This document shows positions 1-9,103 of a stretch of DNA of 64,000 bases, one piece after another. This stretch comes from Pedobacter sp. B4-66 (lineage in GTDB: Bacteria; Bacteroidota; Bacteroidia; Sphingobacteriales; Sphingobacteriaceae), in assembly GCF_018492665.1 (NCBI RefSeq), contig NZ_JAFVME010000004.1, forward strand, positions 1 to 64,000, given 5' to 3'. The notes below the pieces were generated by a model. It saw only the letters and a program-made list of their open reading frames with translations. It ran no database searches and was not told where the DNA came from. A program made the translations under genes and the position numbers. Position 1 is the stretch's first letter; the number at the start of each line of letters is the position of its first letter.

Positions 1-540
1 AAAAAAATATCGCTATCTGAAGAAGAGCTGGTTAGTAAACTGAAAAATCGGGATACTATCGCTATTCAGGCTTTGTATGATATGTACTCTGGTGCATTGC
101 TAGGTGTTATCTCAAGAATTATTGAGCAAACTGAGGTAGCCGAAGATCTGTTACAAGAAACCTTTATAAAAATATGGAATTCGGCAGATAGCTACGACAG
201 TACTAAAGGCCGACTATTTACATGGATGATGAACATTGCACGTAACCTATCTATCGATAAGATACGTTCAAAAGATTTTAAAAATTCAAGTAAAAACCAA
301 GATATAGAAAATAACGTAGATTTCATTGACGCACAAAAAGAAGTTACCTTTAATGCGGATATTCTGGGTATTAAAGATATGGTTACTGCACTCAAACCAG
401 AATTTAATGATGTACTAAATATGGTGTATTTTAAGGGATATACACATGTGGAAACGGCAGAAGAACTAAATTTACCATTAGGTACCGTAAAAACGCGTAT
501 CAGAATGGCTATTATGGAATTAAGAAAGCATTTCAATTAA
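1..540 (+). CDS. ECF-type RNA polymerase sigma factor (5' truncated)
   Basis: The reading frame is open from the first base, so the true start lies upstream of the window; the TTG at 73 is not a convincing start. The visible part holds region 2 (about residues 35-95, with 'DLLQETFIKIW' and the -10 recognition helix 'NIARNLSIDKIR') and region 4 near the C terminus (about residues 130-178, with a helix-turn-helix ending in 'LPLGTVKTRIRMAI'). This is the two-domain layout of ECF sigma factors. It directs RNA polymerase to a small regulon, often in envelope stress. The stop is followed after one base by an RskA-like anti-sigma factor, so the pair is co-transcribed and the neighbour most likely holds this sigma factor inactive at the membrane. 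The stimulus cannot be read from sequence. Confidence 0.9.
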   Translation, partial: KKISLSEEELVSKLKNRDTIAIQALYDMYSGALLGVISRIIEQTEVAEDLLQETFIKIWNSADSYDSTKGRLFTWMMNIARNLSIDKIRSKDFKNSSKNQDIENNVDFIDAQKEVTFNADILGIKDMVTALKPEFNDVLNMVYFKGYTHVETAEELNLPLGTVKTRIRMAIMELRKHFN

Positions 541-541
541 A

Positions 542-1414
542 GTGGAAGAAGTAAAAGCATATATTGAATCAGGCATACTTGAACTTTACGTTCTGGGGCA
601 ATTGAATGCTCAGGAGCAGAAAGAAGTTGAAGCAATGGCATCAAAACATCCTGAAGTAAAACAGGAAATTGAAGCCATTGAAATTGCTATGGAACAATAT
701 GCGCTACAAAATGCCATTAAACCGTCTGCGGGTCTTGGTGATAAGATATTTGAAAAAATTGGGCTACCTGACAACCTTGAAAAAGCTGAGCCGATAGTTG
801 CTAAAGCAGTTAATGAGGTTAAAGAAGCTGTAATTATTCCTTTAAATACTGCTCCATACGAATCTAAAATAAAAACCTTACGCATAGCCCTGATGGCATG
901 TATTGCGCTTTTAGTGGTAAGTATTATTGCACTTTACAATACACACAATCAATTAGGTAGTGCAAAAGACCAGATTGCAGAATTAAACCTCAACAATGAG
1001 AAGTTTACAAGCACTGTTAATTTCATGAAACAAAGCAATGCTGATCTGCAAAAGATTATTGACATGGCTAATGATCCTGATTGGAAAACAGTAAAGCTTG
1101 CAGGCACCGCTATGGATCCAAAAGCTAAAATGACTGTCTACTGGCATGCAAAAGGCAAGCATGTTATGGTTGACAACTCCAAAATGGATTTACCGGTAAA
1201 TGATCAGCAGCATCAGTACCAACTTTGGGCTATTGTAAATGGGAAACCTGTCGATTTAGGTGTGTTTGATGTTAAAGCAGACTCTACCCACATTTTGGTA
1301 AACATGAAAGAAACCGGCTCTGCTGCTGCGTTTGCAGTAACTCTGGAGAAAAGAGGAGGTAGTGTAAACCCTACCATGAATCAAATGGTTGTAATAGGTA
1401 ACGTTTCTATCTAA
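542..1414 (+). CDS. Anti-sigma factor, RskA-like, membrane-anchored
   Basis: This 290-residue protein starts with GTG one base after the sigma factor stop. The N-terminal ~75 residues form the cytoplasmic anti-sigma domain ('ESGILELYVLGQLN' is a typical opening for this family). A single transmembrane helix lies at about residues 115-135 ('LMACIALLVVSIIALY'), followed by a short coiled coil and an extracytoplasmic RskA C-terminal domain (about 175-290, with 'YQLWAIVNGKPVDLG'). The family binds its ECF sigma factor and releases it after regulated proteolysis of the membrane segment. I see no Zn-binding HxxxCxxC signature. Rhomboid or site-2 proteases could act on it, but none is adjacent. Confidence 0.88.
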   Translation: MEEVKAYIESGILELYVLGQLNAQEQKEVEAMASKHPEVKQEIEAIEIAMEQYALQNAIKPSAGLGDKIFEKIGLPDNLEKAEPIVAKAVNEVKEAVIIPLNTAPYESKIKTLRIALMACIALLVVSIIALYNTHNQLGSAKDQIAELNLNNEKFTSTVNFMKQSNADLQKIIDMANDPDWKTVKLAGTAMDPKAKMTVYWHAKGKHVMVDNSKMDLPVNDQQHQYQLWAIVNGKPVDLGVFDVKADSTHILVNMKETGSAAAFAVTLEKRGGSVNPTMNQMVVIGNVSI

Positions 1415-1417
1415 AGC

Positions 1418-2356
1418 TTAGCTTAACAAAAAATCTTTTATAGTTCTTGGAATTTGTTCTGCAACCTGAGAAGCGGTTACGTTAAAGCTTTTTATTGCCA
1501 AATCATCACCTGCTTTGCCGTGGAAATAGCAGCCCAGTATTGCAGCATCTTTAGCCGCATAGCCTTGTGCAACATATGCAACAATTATTCCGGTAAGTAC
1601 ATCGCCCATTCCACCTTGCGCCATTGCAGGGTTACCTGTAGAATTTATGAATACCTCGCCACGCTGACTCACAATGAAGGTATACTGGTTTTTTAAAACA
1701 ATAACTATTCCTAACTGAATTGCTTTCTTTCTTGCAGTTTGCAATCTATCCCACCAATTGGTATGCTTGCCAAATAAACCGTCAAACTCTTTTACGTGTG
1801 GGGTTAATATAGAGTGCTTTTCTATTACAGCCAACAGATCAGGGCGAGATGCCAATATGTTTAAAGCATCAGCATCAGCAATAAAATCTCTTTTTAAAGT
1901 GAATAACTGAGCTAATGTTTGCTCTGCTTTCGCTCCCTTACCTAACCCTGGACCAATAGCAATAGCACTGTACTTAGTTAATGCGTCGTTTTTAAGAAGT
2001 GCCTTTCTTTTTATGAACATCACTTCCGGGAGTGATGTATTTAATGCCGACAATCCACTTTCAGGCATCGAGATCGTAGTTAAACCTGCTCCAGTATACA
2101 AACACCCCTTAGATGCCAACAATGCTGCCCCCATGGTTTGCTGAGCACCTGCAATAATTAATGCATGTCCATAGCTTCCTTTATAAGAAAATGCTGCTCT
2201 TGGCTTAAATAGCTTTTTAATATCTTCTGGCTCTACTAAGCGAAAAGGAGATGTTTCTTCTTCTTTAGTAGTTTGTTTACCTAGTCCCCTCCCTACTATC
2301 TGCGTTTTACTATGCGGATCCGAATCAGGAAGGAAAGAGTTTAAAAAAATACCCAT
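1418..2356 (-). CDS. nnrD: ADP/ATP-dependent NAD(P)H-hydrate dehydratase (NnrD domain only)
   Basis: This enzyme repairs damaged, hydrated NAD(P)H by ADP- or ATP-dependent dehydration. The ribokinase-like dehydratase domain starts near residue 40. It carries GPGLGKG (135-141), DADAL (161-165), the 'LTPHVKEF' strand and the nucleotide-binding loop 'AMAQGGMGDVLTG' (about 244-256). In most bacteria this domain is fused behind an NnrE epimerase domain of about 200 residues. Here the epimerase domain is absent: residues 1-38 are a short, charged, unrelated-looking stretch, and only 4 bases separate the start from the uvrA stop. The true start could be at a later codon, since the leader looks non-native. 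It is probably co-transcribed with uvrA. Confidence 0.88.
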   Translation of the reverse strand: MGIFLNSFLPDSDPHSKTQIVGRGLGKQTTKEEETSPFRLVEPEDIKKLFKPRAAFSYKGSYGHALIIAGAQQTMGAALLASKGCLYTGAGLTTISMPESGLSALNTSLPEVMFIKRKALLKNDALTKYSAIAIGPGLGKGAKAEQTLAQLFTLKRDFIADADALNILASRPDLLAVIEKHSILTPHVKEFDGLFGKHTNWWDRLQTARKKAIQLGIVIVLKNQYTFIVSQRGEVFINSTGNPAMAQGGMGDVLTGIIVAYVAQGYAAKDAAILGCYFHGKAGDDLAIKSFNVTASQVAEQIPRTIKDFLLS

Positions 2357-2360
2357 ATGT

Positions 2361-5204
2361 TTAAAGTCTCATTTCTTTTTTCAAAAATTTACCGGTAAGG
2401 CTTATTGGGTTTTGAATTAAGCCCTCAGGAGTGCCCTCAAAAATAATTCTGCCCCCACCTATACCACCTTCTTCACCAAGATCAATAACCCAGTCGGCTA
2501 CTTTTACCACATCCAGGTTATGCTCAATAACCAATACTGTATTTCCCTTCTCAACCAATTCGTTTAGTACTCCTAATAATACATTGATGTCTTCAAAGTG
2601 AAGTCCTGTAGTTGGTTCATCAAGAATGTAAAATGTTCTTCCTGTATCCTTTTTAGAGAGTTCAGTAGCTAACTTAACACGTTGTGCTTCCCCTCCAGAT
2701 AAAGTCGTAGATGATTGACCTAAAGTAATATAACCTAAACCAACATCCTTTAAAGTCTTGATTTTACGATAAATTGCAGGCATGTTCTCAAAGAAATCAC
2801 AGGCTTCCTCAATACTCATATCCAATACATCACTGATAGACTTACTTCTGTAACGTACTTCCAGTGTTTCACGGTTATATCTTTTTCCACCACACTCTTC
2901 ACAAGGCACTTGTACATCAGGTAAAAAGTTCATTTCGATCACCTTCATTCCTCCACCCTGACAGGTTTCACAACGTCCTCCTTTTACATTAAAAGAAAAA
3001 CGACCTGGTTTGTACCCCCTTATTTTAGCTTCGGGTAGTTGTACATATAAATTTCTAATGTCAGAAAATACGCCAGTATAAGTAGATGGATTTGACCTAG
3101 GTGTACGGCCAATAGGTGCCTGATCTATTTCAATTACTTTATCTATTTCTTTTAAGCCATTGATCTTTTCATAAGGCAATGGATGCTTTTTAGCTCTAAA
3201 GAAATGATGATTTAATATAGGGTAAAGGGTTTCTGTAATTAAACTTGACTTACCACTACCTGATACTCCGGTTACAGCAATAAACTTACCTAATGGGAAG
3301 TCAACTGAAACATCTTTTAAGTTATGTCCACTAGCCTTAATAATAGAAAGCTTGTGACCATTTCCCTTTCTGCGTTTTTCTGGCACTATTATGCCCTTTT
3401 TACCATTCAAATAGGCGGCAGTTAAAGTATCTGATTTTAAAATCTCCGCCGGAGTGCCTTGAGCAACAATTTGTCCCCCGTGAGCACCTGCTGCAGGGCC
3501 TACATCTATTACATGATCTGCTTCCAGAATCATATCCTTATCATGCTCAACAACAAGCACTGTATTTCCAAGATCCCTAAGATTCTTAAGGGCACCAATT
3601 AAACGTTCATTATCACGTTGGTGCAATCCAATACTTGGCTCGTCCAAAATGTACATTACATTCATCAGTTGCGACCCAATCTGAGTAGCTAACCTTATTC
3701 TCTGCGCTTCTCCACCAGAAAGCGTACGTGCTGTACGATCTAATGATAGGTAGTTTAAGCCTACATCCGTAAGGAACCCTAATCTTGCACGGATTTCTTT
3801 AAGGATTTCCTTTGCAATAGTATTCTGCCTATCGCTTAACCTGCTTTCAACATCTACATACCAATTTTTAAGGCTTACGATGTCCATTTCCGCAAGTTCA
3901 AATATATTCTTGCCGTCAATTTTAAAGTTCAGGCTTTCTTTCTTTAAACGTGCTCCATTACATACAGGACAGGTTTTTAGCTTACGGAAACTCTCCATAT
4001 CATCAACTGCACCTTCGCCCTTACGCTCATGTTGTTCTTCCAATAGTTTAATGATCCCGTCAAAAGAAATCTGGTAGTTCTGAACGTTCCATTTATTATA
4101 TTCAACAGCAACACTTAGTAATTCGTGAGTACCATTAAGAAGGATATTGATGTTTTCTTCACCCAGTTTTTCAAGTGGCGTTGAAAGAGAGAAGTTGTAT
4201 TTTTTTGCAAGAGCCTTTAATACCTGAAAAACCCAAACTTCACGGTATTCTCCTAAGGGAGCTAATCCACCATTTAGAATGCTTAGTTTAGGATTTGGAA
4301 TTACCGACTCCTTATCGATTACAAAAATATAGCCCAAGCCGTCGCAATTTTCGCATGCTCCATACGGAGAGTTAAAAGAAAAGCTATTAGGCTGAGGCTC
4401 ATCGTAAGAGATACCTGTTGTTGGGCACATTAAAAAGCGGCTAAAGTGCGAAACATTATTAGCCTTATCACTTATTTTAATGATCCCCTTACCCAAACGC
4501 ATAGCGGTTTGGAGCGAATCCTGAAGACGTTTCACGTCCTTCCTATCAACAACAAGTCGATCCACAACAATTTCAATATCATGAATTTTATACCTATCGA
4601 CCTGCATTTTAGGAGTGATATCTTGTATATCACCATCAATACGAACTTTTAGATATCCTTGTTTACGAATCTGTTCAAAAAGCTCGCGATAGTGTCCTTT
4701 ACGACCTTTAACAACGGGTGCCAATATGTTCACCGGTATGTCGTCATATTTATTAAAAATGTTATTCAGGATCTGGTCTTCGCTCATGCGCTCCATTTTC
4801 TCACCAGTATTATAAGAAAAAGCATCAGCCGCACGAGCATAAAGCAAACGCATAAAATCATAGATCTCAGTAATTGTACCCACAGTAGATCTTGGGTTTT
4901 TACTGGTTGTTTTTTGCTCTATTGCAATCACCGGACTTAAGCCCGAGACTTTGTCTACATCAGGTCTTTCCATCCCCCCCATAAACTGGCGCGAATAGGC
5001 ACTAAAGGTTTCCATATATCTACGCTGTCCTTCGGCATAAATAGTATCAAAAGCCAATGATGATTTACCACTCCCACTTAAGCCGGTAATTACTACCAGC
5101 TTATTTCTTGGAAAGGAAACATCTATATTCTTAAGGTTATGCACCCTGGCACCATACACTTCTACATCTTTTTGCTCGCCCAGGTCAATGGTATTTTTGC
5201 TCAT
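2361..5204 (-). CDS. uvrA: Excinuclease ABC subunit A
   Basis: UvrA is the damage-recognition ATPase of nucleotide excision repair; it loads UvrB at lesions. The protein is full length (about 947 residues from the second ATG; an in-frame ATG 15 bases upstream at 5219 is also possible, but the family usually starts close to the second). It has the first Walker A 'GLSGSGKSS', two Cys zinc modules in the N-terminal half (including 'CENCDG' and 'CPVCNG'), signature '[12 protein letters not shown]', a second Walker A 'GVSGSGKSS', the C-terminal zinc module 'CETCQGGG...CEECGGKR' and a second '[12 protein letters not shown]'. The '[15 protein letters not shown]' block is characteristic of UvrA. Nothing seems missing. 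Confidence 0.98.
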   Translation of the reverse strand: MSKNTIDLGEQKDVEVYGARVHNLKNIDVSFPRNKLVVITGLSGSGKSSLAFDTIYAEGQRRYMETFSAYSRQFMGGMERPDVDKVSGLSPVIAIEQKTTSKNPRSTVGTITEIYDFMRLLYARAADAFSYNTGEKMERMSEDQILNNIFNKYDDIPVNILAPVVKGRKGHYRELFEQIRKQGYLKVRIDGDIQDITPKMQVDRYKIHDIEIVVDRLVVDRKDVKRLQDSLQTAMRLGKGIIKISDKANNVSHFSRFLMCPTTGISYDEPQPNSFSFNSPYGACENCDGLGYIFVIDKESVIPNPKLSILNGGLAPLGEYREVWVFQVLKALAKKYNFSLSTPLEKLGEENINILLNGTHELLSVAVEYNKWNVQNYQISFDGIIKLLEEQHERKGEGAVDDMESFRKLKTCPVCNGARLKKESLNFKIDGKNIFELAEMDIVSLKNWYVDVESRLSDRQNTIAKEILKEIRARLGFLTDVGLNYLSLDRTARTLSGGEAQRIRLATQIGSQLMNVMYILDEPSIGLHQRDNERLIGALKNLRDLGNTVLVVEHDKDMILEADHVIDVGPAAGAHGGQIVAQGTPAEILKSDTLTAAYLNGKKGIIVPEKRRKGNGHKLSIIKASGHNLKDVSVDFPLGKFIAVTGVSGSGKSSLITETLYPILNHHFFRAKKHPLPYEKINGLKEIDKVIEIDQAPIGRTPRSNPSTYTGVFSDIRNLYVQLPEAKIRGYKPGRFSFNVKGGRCETCQGGGMKVIEMNFLPDVQVPCEECGGKRYNRETLEVRYRSKSISDVLDMSIEEACDFFENMPAIYRKIKTLKDVGLGYITLGQSSTTLSGGEAQRVKLATELSKKDTGRTFYILDEPTTGLHFEDINVLLGVLNELVEKGNTVLVIEHNLDVVKVADWVIDLGEEGGIGGGRIIFEGTPEGLIQNPISLTGKFLKKEMRL

Positions 5205-5292
5205 ATATATTAAACCCAATATGGATATCTGATGATTAAGATAACAATTTCAAAGGCATAAAGGTAAGCCATTATAAGGAAAGATTATCTAT

Positions 5293-6345
5293 TTACCAAA
5301 CTATGGTTGTGTCATTTTCTGTAGGATGACCGGTACAAACCAATACTCGTCCGGCGGCGATTTCATCATCCATTAAAATCTCATTATAATCCATGCGCAC
5401 ATTACCTTTGATACAATTTGCAGTACAGGTACTGCAAATTCCGGACTTGCAGCTATAAGGAACGTCTATATTTTTTTCAAGAGCTGCATTAAGAATCGTT
5501 TTATTGTAAGGTACCGAAAGATGATATTCCTTGCCTTTTAGATTTAAAATAACTGAATAAGTATTGGTATCCTTTACTTCCTTTTCCGTAGTATCATCCT
5601 CATCCACCTCATCTTCAGGCATCACAAAAGTCTCCCTTTTAATCTGAGTTATATCAAATCCCAAATTAAGGAGCGTAATACGACAGGTAACCATATAATC
5701 TATAGGTCCACAAGTATAAAACAAAGCGTCTTTACTATCAAACTCCATGTATTCCTTTACTATTTTTTCAATAAGAAATACATTTAGTCGGGCCATAAGC
5801 AGGTTTTTCGATTGACTGGATACATATATTATCCTAAACCTATCCGTATACTTCTCCTGTAGTACATTAAGCTCTTCATAAAAAAGTGTCTCTTCTGGGG
5901 AACGACTACTATATACAAGGATGATCTTTGAATTACTTTCTCTTACAAGGACCGTTTTAATGATTGCAAAAAGCGGCGTAATCCCCACTCCCGCCCCAAA
6001 AAGAAAAACAGTTCTTTTAATGTGATCATTAGGAGAATAGGTAAACAAACCATTTGGATGCATAGCATACAAAATATCACCTACTGCAGTTCTGTGGTGC
6101 AGAAGTCTTGATATTTCACCATTTTCCACACGTTTTATTGCAATAGCCAGCGGCTCCTCAACATCGGGAGAACTGCATAGTGAATATGATCTCCTAAGTT
6201 CTTTCCCCTGAATATCAAACACTAATGTTAAAAACTGACCTGCCAAATATCCCGGTCTTGGCCCATCTAAAACATCGAAGGTAAGAACCAGCGTTTCTCC
6301 CGAACCATATTTCATGTCTTTTATGCGCAATTTCATCAATCCCAT
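5293..6345 (-). CDS. Ferredoxin-NADP reductase-like flavoprotein with C-terminal 2Fe-2S domain
   Basis: The order is FAD-binding domain (flavin motif 'RRSYSLCSS'), NAD(P)-binding domain ('GAGVGITPLF') and a C-terminal plant-type 2Fe-2S ferredoxin domain with 'CKSGICSTC' and a final Cys in 'VCTGHP'. This is the arrangement of PaaE/HmpA-type oxidoreductases, which move electrons from NAD(P)H through FAD to an iron-sulfur cluster and then to an oxygenase or desaturase partner. No oxygenase is adjacent, so the partner is unknown. An acidic linker (about 235-250, many Asp/Glu) separates the NAD and ferredoxin domains. The start is taken as ATG at 6345; a TTG at 6363 and an ATG at 6336 are in frame too. 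Confidence 0.88.
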   Translation of the reverse strand: MGLMKLRIKDMKYGSGETLVLTFDVLDGPRPGYLAGQFLTLVFDIQGKELRRSYSLCSSPDVEEPLAIAIKRVENGEISRLLHHRTAVGDILYAMHPNGLFTYSPNDHIKRTVFLFGAGVGITPLFAIIKTVLVRESNSKIILVYSSRSPEETLFYEELNVLQEKYTDRFRIIYVSSQSKNLLMARLNVFLIEKIVKEYMEFDSKDALFYTCGPIDYMVTCRITLLNLGFDITQIKRETFVMPEDEVDEDDTTEKEVKDTNTYSVILNLKGKEYHLSVPYNKTILNAALEKNIDVPYSCKSGICSTCTANCIKGNVRMDYNEILMDDEIAAGRVLVCTGHPTENDTTIVW

Positions 6346-6371
6346 AGGGCAGTAAATTAGCAATTTTCAAA

Positions 6372-6407
6372 TAAAACAAAAAGCCGTTCCAATAATTTGG
6401 AACGGCT
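6372..6407 (-). terminator. Intrinsic terminator of the lytic transglycosylase gene
   Basis: A perfect 11-bp stem (6382-6392 with 6397-6407, loop TAAT) lies just past the stop of the minus-strand transglycosylase. On the minus strand it is followed by a T-rich run (complement of the A-rich 6372-6381). It separates this gene from the downstream reductase. Confidence 0.8.
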
Positions 6408-6435
6408 CTCCCCATTTGCACGTATCTTTCTGTTT

Positions 6436-7224
6436 CTAGTTTATAGAACTCTGAGTATTATTCTCGTTCACCGCTAGCAACCCTCTTGAGGCTGTATAAC
6501 CGTGACGAACAGGATCTTCCACTATCTCTTTCATGGAAATCAATTTATAAACATAACCACCAGTTTCGTGATTCAGTTTCATTTTGAAATAATTATCCTG
6601 ATTTTGTTTATCTATCTGTCTCCTCATGTGACCATCACCTACATTATAGGCTGCTGCTACAAGCGTCCAGCTATCAAAAATACCATAAAGTTCTTTGATG
6701 TATTTAGCGGCAGCTATAGTTGATTTACGTAAATTCTTACGTTCATCTACTTTTGAATTGACTTTTAAGCCATATGTACGAGCAGTTGCCGGCATAAATT
6801 GCCAAAACCCTGCAGCACCTTTTGGTGATACACCCGATTTTAATCCTGATTCTACTAAAGGCATATACTTAAAATCATCCGGAATGCCATAAGCGGCAAG
6901 GATTGGTTCTATTACAGGAAACCATTCTGCTGCTTTTCTGTGCAGGCGATTAGTTTGCAAATTACTGAAGCTAAAGTTGGCCAAAACTTTCTTCATTTTA
7001 CGCTCCACATTGACATCCCCTAGTGGTAATGTTTCATCTGCGAAACTTAATCTAGCCATCAGAGATAATGGCTTTTCAATTGATGTTACTGTTGTATCTT
7101 TTGCTGTTGTTTTTTCTTCTTTTGAAAGATTTTTTGCTGCTTGGGGCATGTTGTAAGCAAACACTTTTGCCATAACCAGTAATGAAATAATTACCGTACA
7201 TGTTATTATGTGTTTCTTTATCAT
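6436..7224 (-). CDS. Lytic transglycosylase, SLT/GH23 type, exported
   Basis: The protein cleaves peptidoglycan glycan strands, forming 1,6-anhydro-muramyl ends. The start at 7224 is chosen because a clear AGGAGG lies 4 bases upstream, rare in this window, and because it opens directly onto a signal peptide ('MIKKHIITCTVIISLLVM'). The SLT domain covers about residues 95-225, with catalytic Glu in 'VESGL', then 'GAAGFWQFMPATAR' and 'AAAYNVGDG'. It resembles the catalytic half of MltD but has no LysM repeats, and at 262 residues is shorter than MltD. A predicted hairpin terminator follows. Confidence 0.9.
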   Translation of the reverse strand: MIKKHIITCTVIISLLVMAKVFAYNMPQAAKNLSKEEKTTAKDTTVTSIEKPLSLMARLSFADETLPLGDVNVERKMKKVLANFSFSNLQTNRLHRKAAEWFPVIEPILAAYGIPDDFKYMPLVESGLKSGVSPKGAAGFWQFMPATARTYGLKVNSKVDERKNLRKSTIAAAKYIKELYGIFDSWTLVAAAYNVGDGHMRRQIDKQNQDNYFKMKLNHETGGYVYKLISMKEIVEDPVRHGYTASRGLLAVNENNTQSSIN

Positions 7225-7596
7225 TTTCCTCCTTTTTTTGGTGAATAATATAAAACGCCTGCAAACATACAACATATTTATCTAATTATCAACCTTTTAC
7301 GAAAAACACCTCCAAAATCGGCGTTTAAACGCTCTGAGGCAAGTTTTTTTTAATCGAACGTTAACAAGAGAATAAAAGTTCAAAAACACGTACTTTTTAG
7401 TATAAAACCCACCAATAAAACACTAAAAATTGAACTAAAAAAGCCATGCATTTTTTGAAAAATATTAGACTGAATTCCCGAGATTTATAAAACAAAAACT
7501 ACAAAGTTATTACAGTTTCTGTACACTTAAAATTGTGAATTAGAGCAATTTTAGGTAAGTTTGCACCCGCATAAATTATGCAGTTAAAATCGTATC
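7225..7596. other. Intergenic region between divergent genes
   Basis: This 372-bp AT-rich region separates the transglycosylase (minus) from the pseudouridine synthase (plus). It holds the SD of the former next to 7225 and a promoter for the latter at 7533-7563. No further open frame, RNA fold or repeat that I can support is seen in it. Confidence 0.6.
7533..7563 (+). promoter_or_regulatory. Bacteroidota-type promoter for the pseudouridine synthase operon
   Basis: TTG at 7533-7535, a 20-bp spacer, then TAAGTTTG at 7556-7563 match the -33/-7 consensus TTTG-N17-23-TAnnTTTG. Transcription would start near 7568, giving a leader of about 30 bases. Confidence 0.65.
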
Positions 7597-9096
7597 ATGA
7601 TAAAAAACAACAACAGGAACAGTCGGGATGACAAGTCCAAACCGGGAAACCGAAGCACAACTGGCAAAAGACCAAGTGGAACAGATAGTTCTTACAAAGG
7701 AAAAAGCAAGTTTGACGATAGAGAAGGAAAAGATAATAAATTTGGCGCTTCGAAGGACTTTAAGCCAAGAGCAGCGAGAGAAGGAGACAGCAATAGAGAG
7801 TACAAACCAAGAGAGGGCGATAGAAAGGATTTTAAACCTAGAGAAGGAGACAGAAAAGATTTCAAATCAAGGGGAAGCAGAGATGGAGATTCCAGAGGCT
7901 TTAAACCAAGGACTGAAAATGACTCAAAAGATTTCAAATCAAGAGGGCCAAGAAGTTCAGGTGGTGATTTCAAACCAAGAACAGGCAGAGATGGTGACTC
8001 TAAAGGCTTTGCCCCTAGAGGTGCAGCTGGTAAAGATTTTAAACCAAGAACACCAAGAGACGGAGACAGCAGAGATTACAAGCCAAGAGCTTATAAAGAA
8101 GGTAGCTCAAGAGAAACTCCTCCAGGGGAAAAAACTCGTAGTTACATAAAGAAAGACAATTTTAGTCCTACAGGTGATAAGCCTTTCAGGAAATTCGATG
8201 ATAAAAAGGGTCAAACTTCAAGAAGCACTGACAGCAGACCTTTCAGAAAAAGAGATGGAGAGAGTCCTAAATCAGACTTCCAGGCTCGTCCAGATCGCGG
8301 AGAACGCAGTGCACGTCCTGAACGTTTCGATAAAGAGACTGTAATGCGTAGCAGGAAATCTCCTGTTATAAAAGATGATGGTTTAATTCGTTTGAATAGA
8401 TACATTGCTAATTCAGGAATTTGTTCTCGTCGTAAAGCTGATGAACTGATTGCTGCAGGTGTAGTATCTGTTAATGGAGTAGTTGTTTCTGAATTAGGTC
8501 AGAAAGTTGATCCTTCAAAAGACGAAATCCGCTACAATGGCGAATTGCTTAAACGCGAGAAAAAGGTTTACGTTTTATTAAACAAACCTAAAGATTATAT
8601 CACTACTACTGATGATCCTCAAGAACGCAGAACTGTTATGCAACTTGTTGAAAAAGCAAGTAGAGAACGTATCTATCCTGTTGGAAGATTAGACCGCAAT
8701 ACTACCGGTTTGTTATTAATGACCAACGATGGTGATCTTGCTGATAAACTATCTCACCCTAAAAATGGTATTACCAAAATTTACCATGTTGAGTTGAGCA
8801 GAAGTTTAAGTCAGGGAGATTTGAATAAAATTCAGTTTGGACTAGAATTAGAAGATGGTATAATTAAACCGGATTCAGTATCTTACGTGACTGGTGGTAG
8901 TAAGCGTGAAGTTGGTATTCAGATCCATAGCGGTAAAAACAGAATTGTTCGTAGAATATTTGAACACCTGGGTTATGATGTAGTGAAATTGGATCGCGTA
9001 GTTTATGGTAACTTAACTAAGAAAGATCTTCCACGTGGAAGATGGCGCTTCCTTGAAGAACATGAATTGATACAAATCAAACATTTGATTAAATAA
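7597..9096 (+). CDS. rRNA pseudouridine synthase (RsuA/RluB family) with long disordered N-terminal tail
   Basis: Residues 1-255 form a low-complexity tail rich in Arg, Lys, Asp, Gly and Ser with repeated 'DFKPR', 'DGDSR' and 'DFKSRG' units. Residues about 260-310 are an S4 RNA-binding domain ('RLNRYIANSGICSRRKADE'), and about 320-495 the pseudouridine synthase domain with the catalytic Asp in 'GRLDRNTTGLLL'. The family isomerises specific uridines of 16S or 23S rRNA; RluB is the closest functional guess, but the target base cannot be told from sequence. The tail resembles RGG-like unstructured RNA-binding extensions. A lactonase gene follows after 7 bases. Confidence 0.92.
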   Translation: MIKNNNRNSRDDKSKPGNRSTTGKRPSGTDSSYKGKSKFDDREGKDNKFGASKDFKPRAAREGDSNREYKPREGDRKDFKPREGDRKDFKSRGSRDGDSRGFKPRTENDSKDFKSRGPRSSGGDFKPRTGRDGDSKGFAPRGAAGKDFKPRTPRDGDSRDYKPRAYKEGSSRETPPGEKTRSYIKKDNFSPTGDKPFRKFDDKKGQTSRSTDSRPFRKRDGESPKSDFQARPDRGERSARPERFDKETVMRSRKSPVIKDDGLIRLNRYIANSGICSRRKADELIAAGVVSVNGVVVSELGQKVDPSKDEIRYNGELLKREKKVYVLLNKPKDYITTTDDPQERRTVMQLVEKASRERIYPVGRLDRNTTGLLLMTNDGDLADKLSHPKNGITKIYHVELSRSLSQGDLNKIQFGLELEDGIIKPDSVSYVTGGSKREVGIQIHSGKNRIVRRIFEHLGYDVVKLDRVVYGNLTKKDLPRGRWRFLEEHELIQIKHLIK

Positions 9097-9103
9097 TTTA
9101 AAC

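Noticed and set aside
1..72. Start of the sigma factor gene at the TTG at 73
   Set aside because: The upstream codons continue the frame to base 1 with family-like sequence, so the gene is cut by the window edge.
7628..8149. A 173-residue open frame inside the pseudouridine synthase tail
   Set aside because: It overlaps the repeat region in another frame; repeats keep several frames open and the product shows no family.
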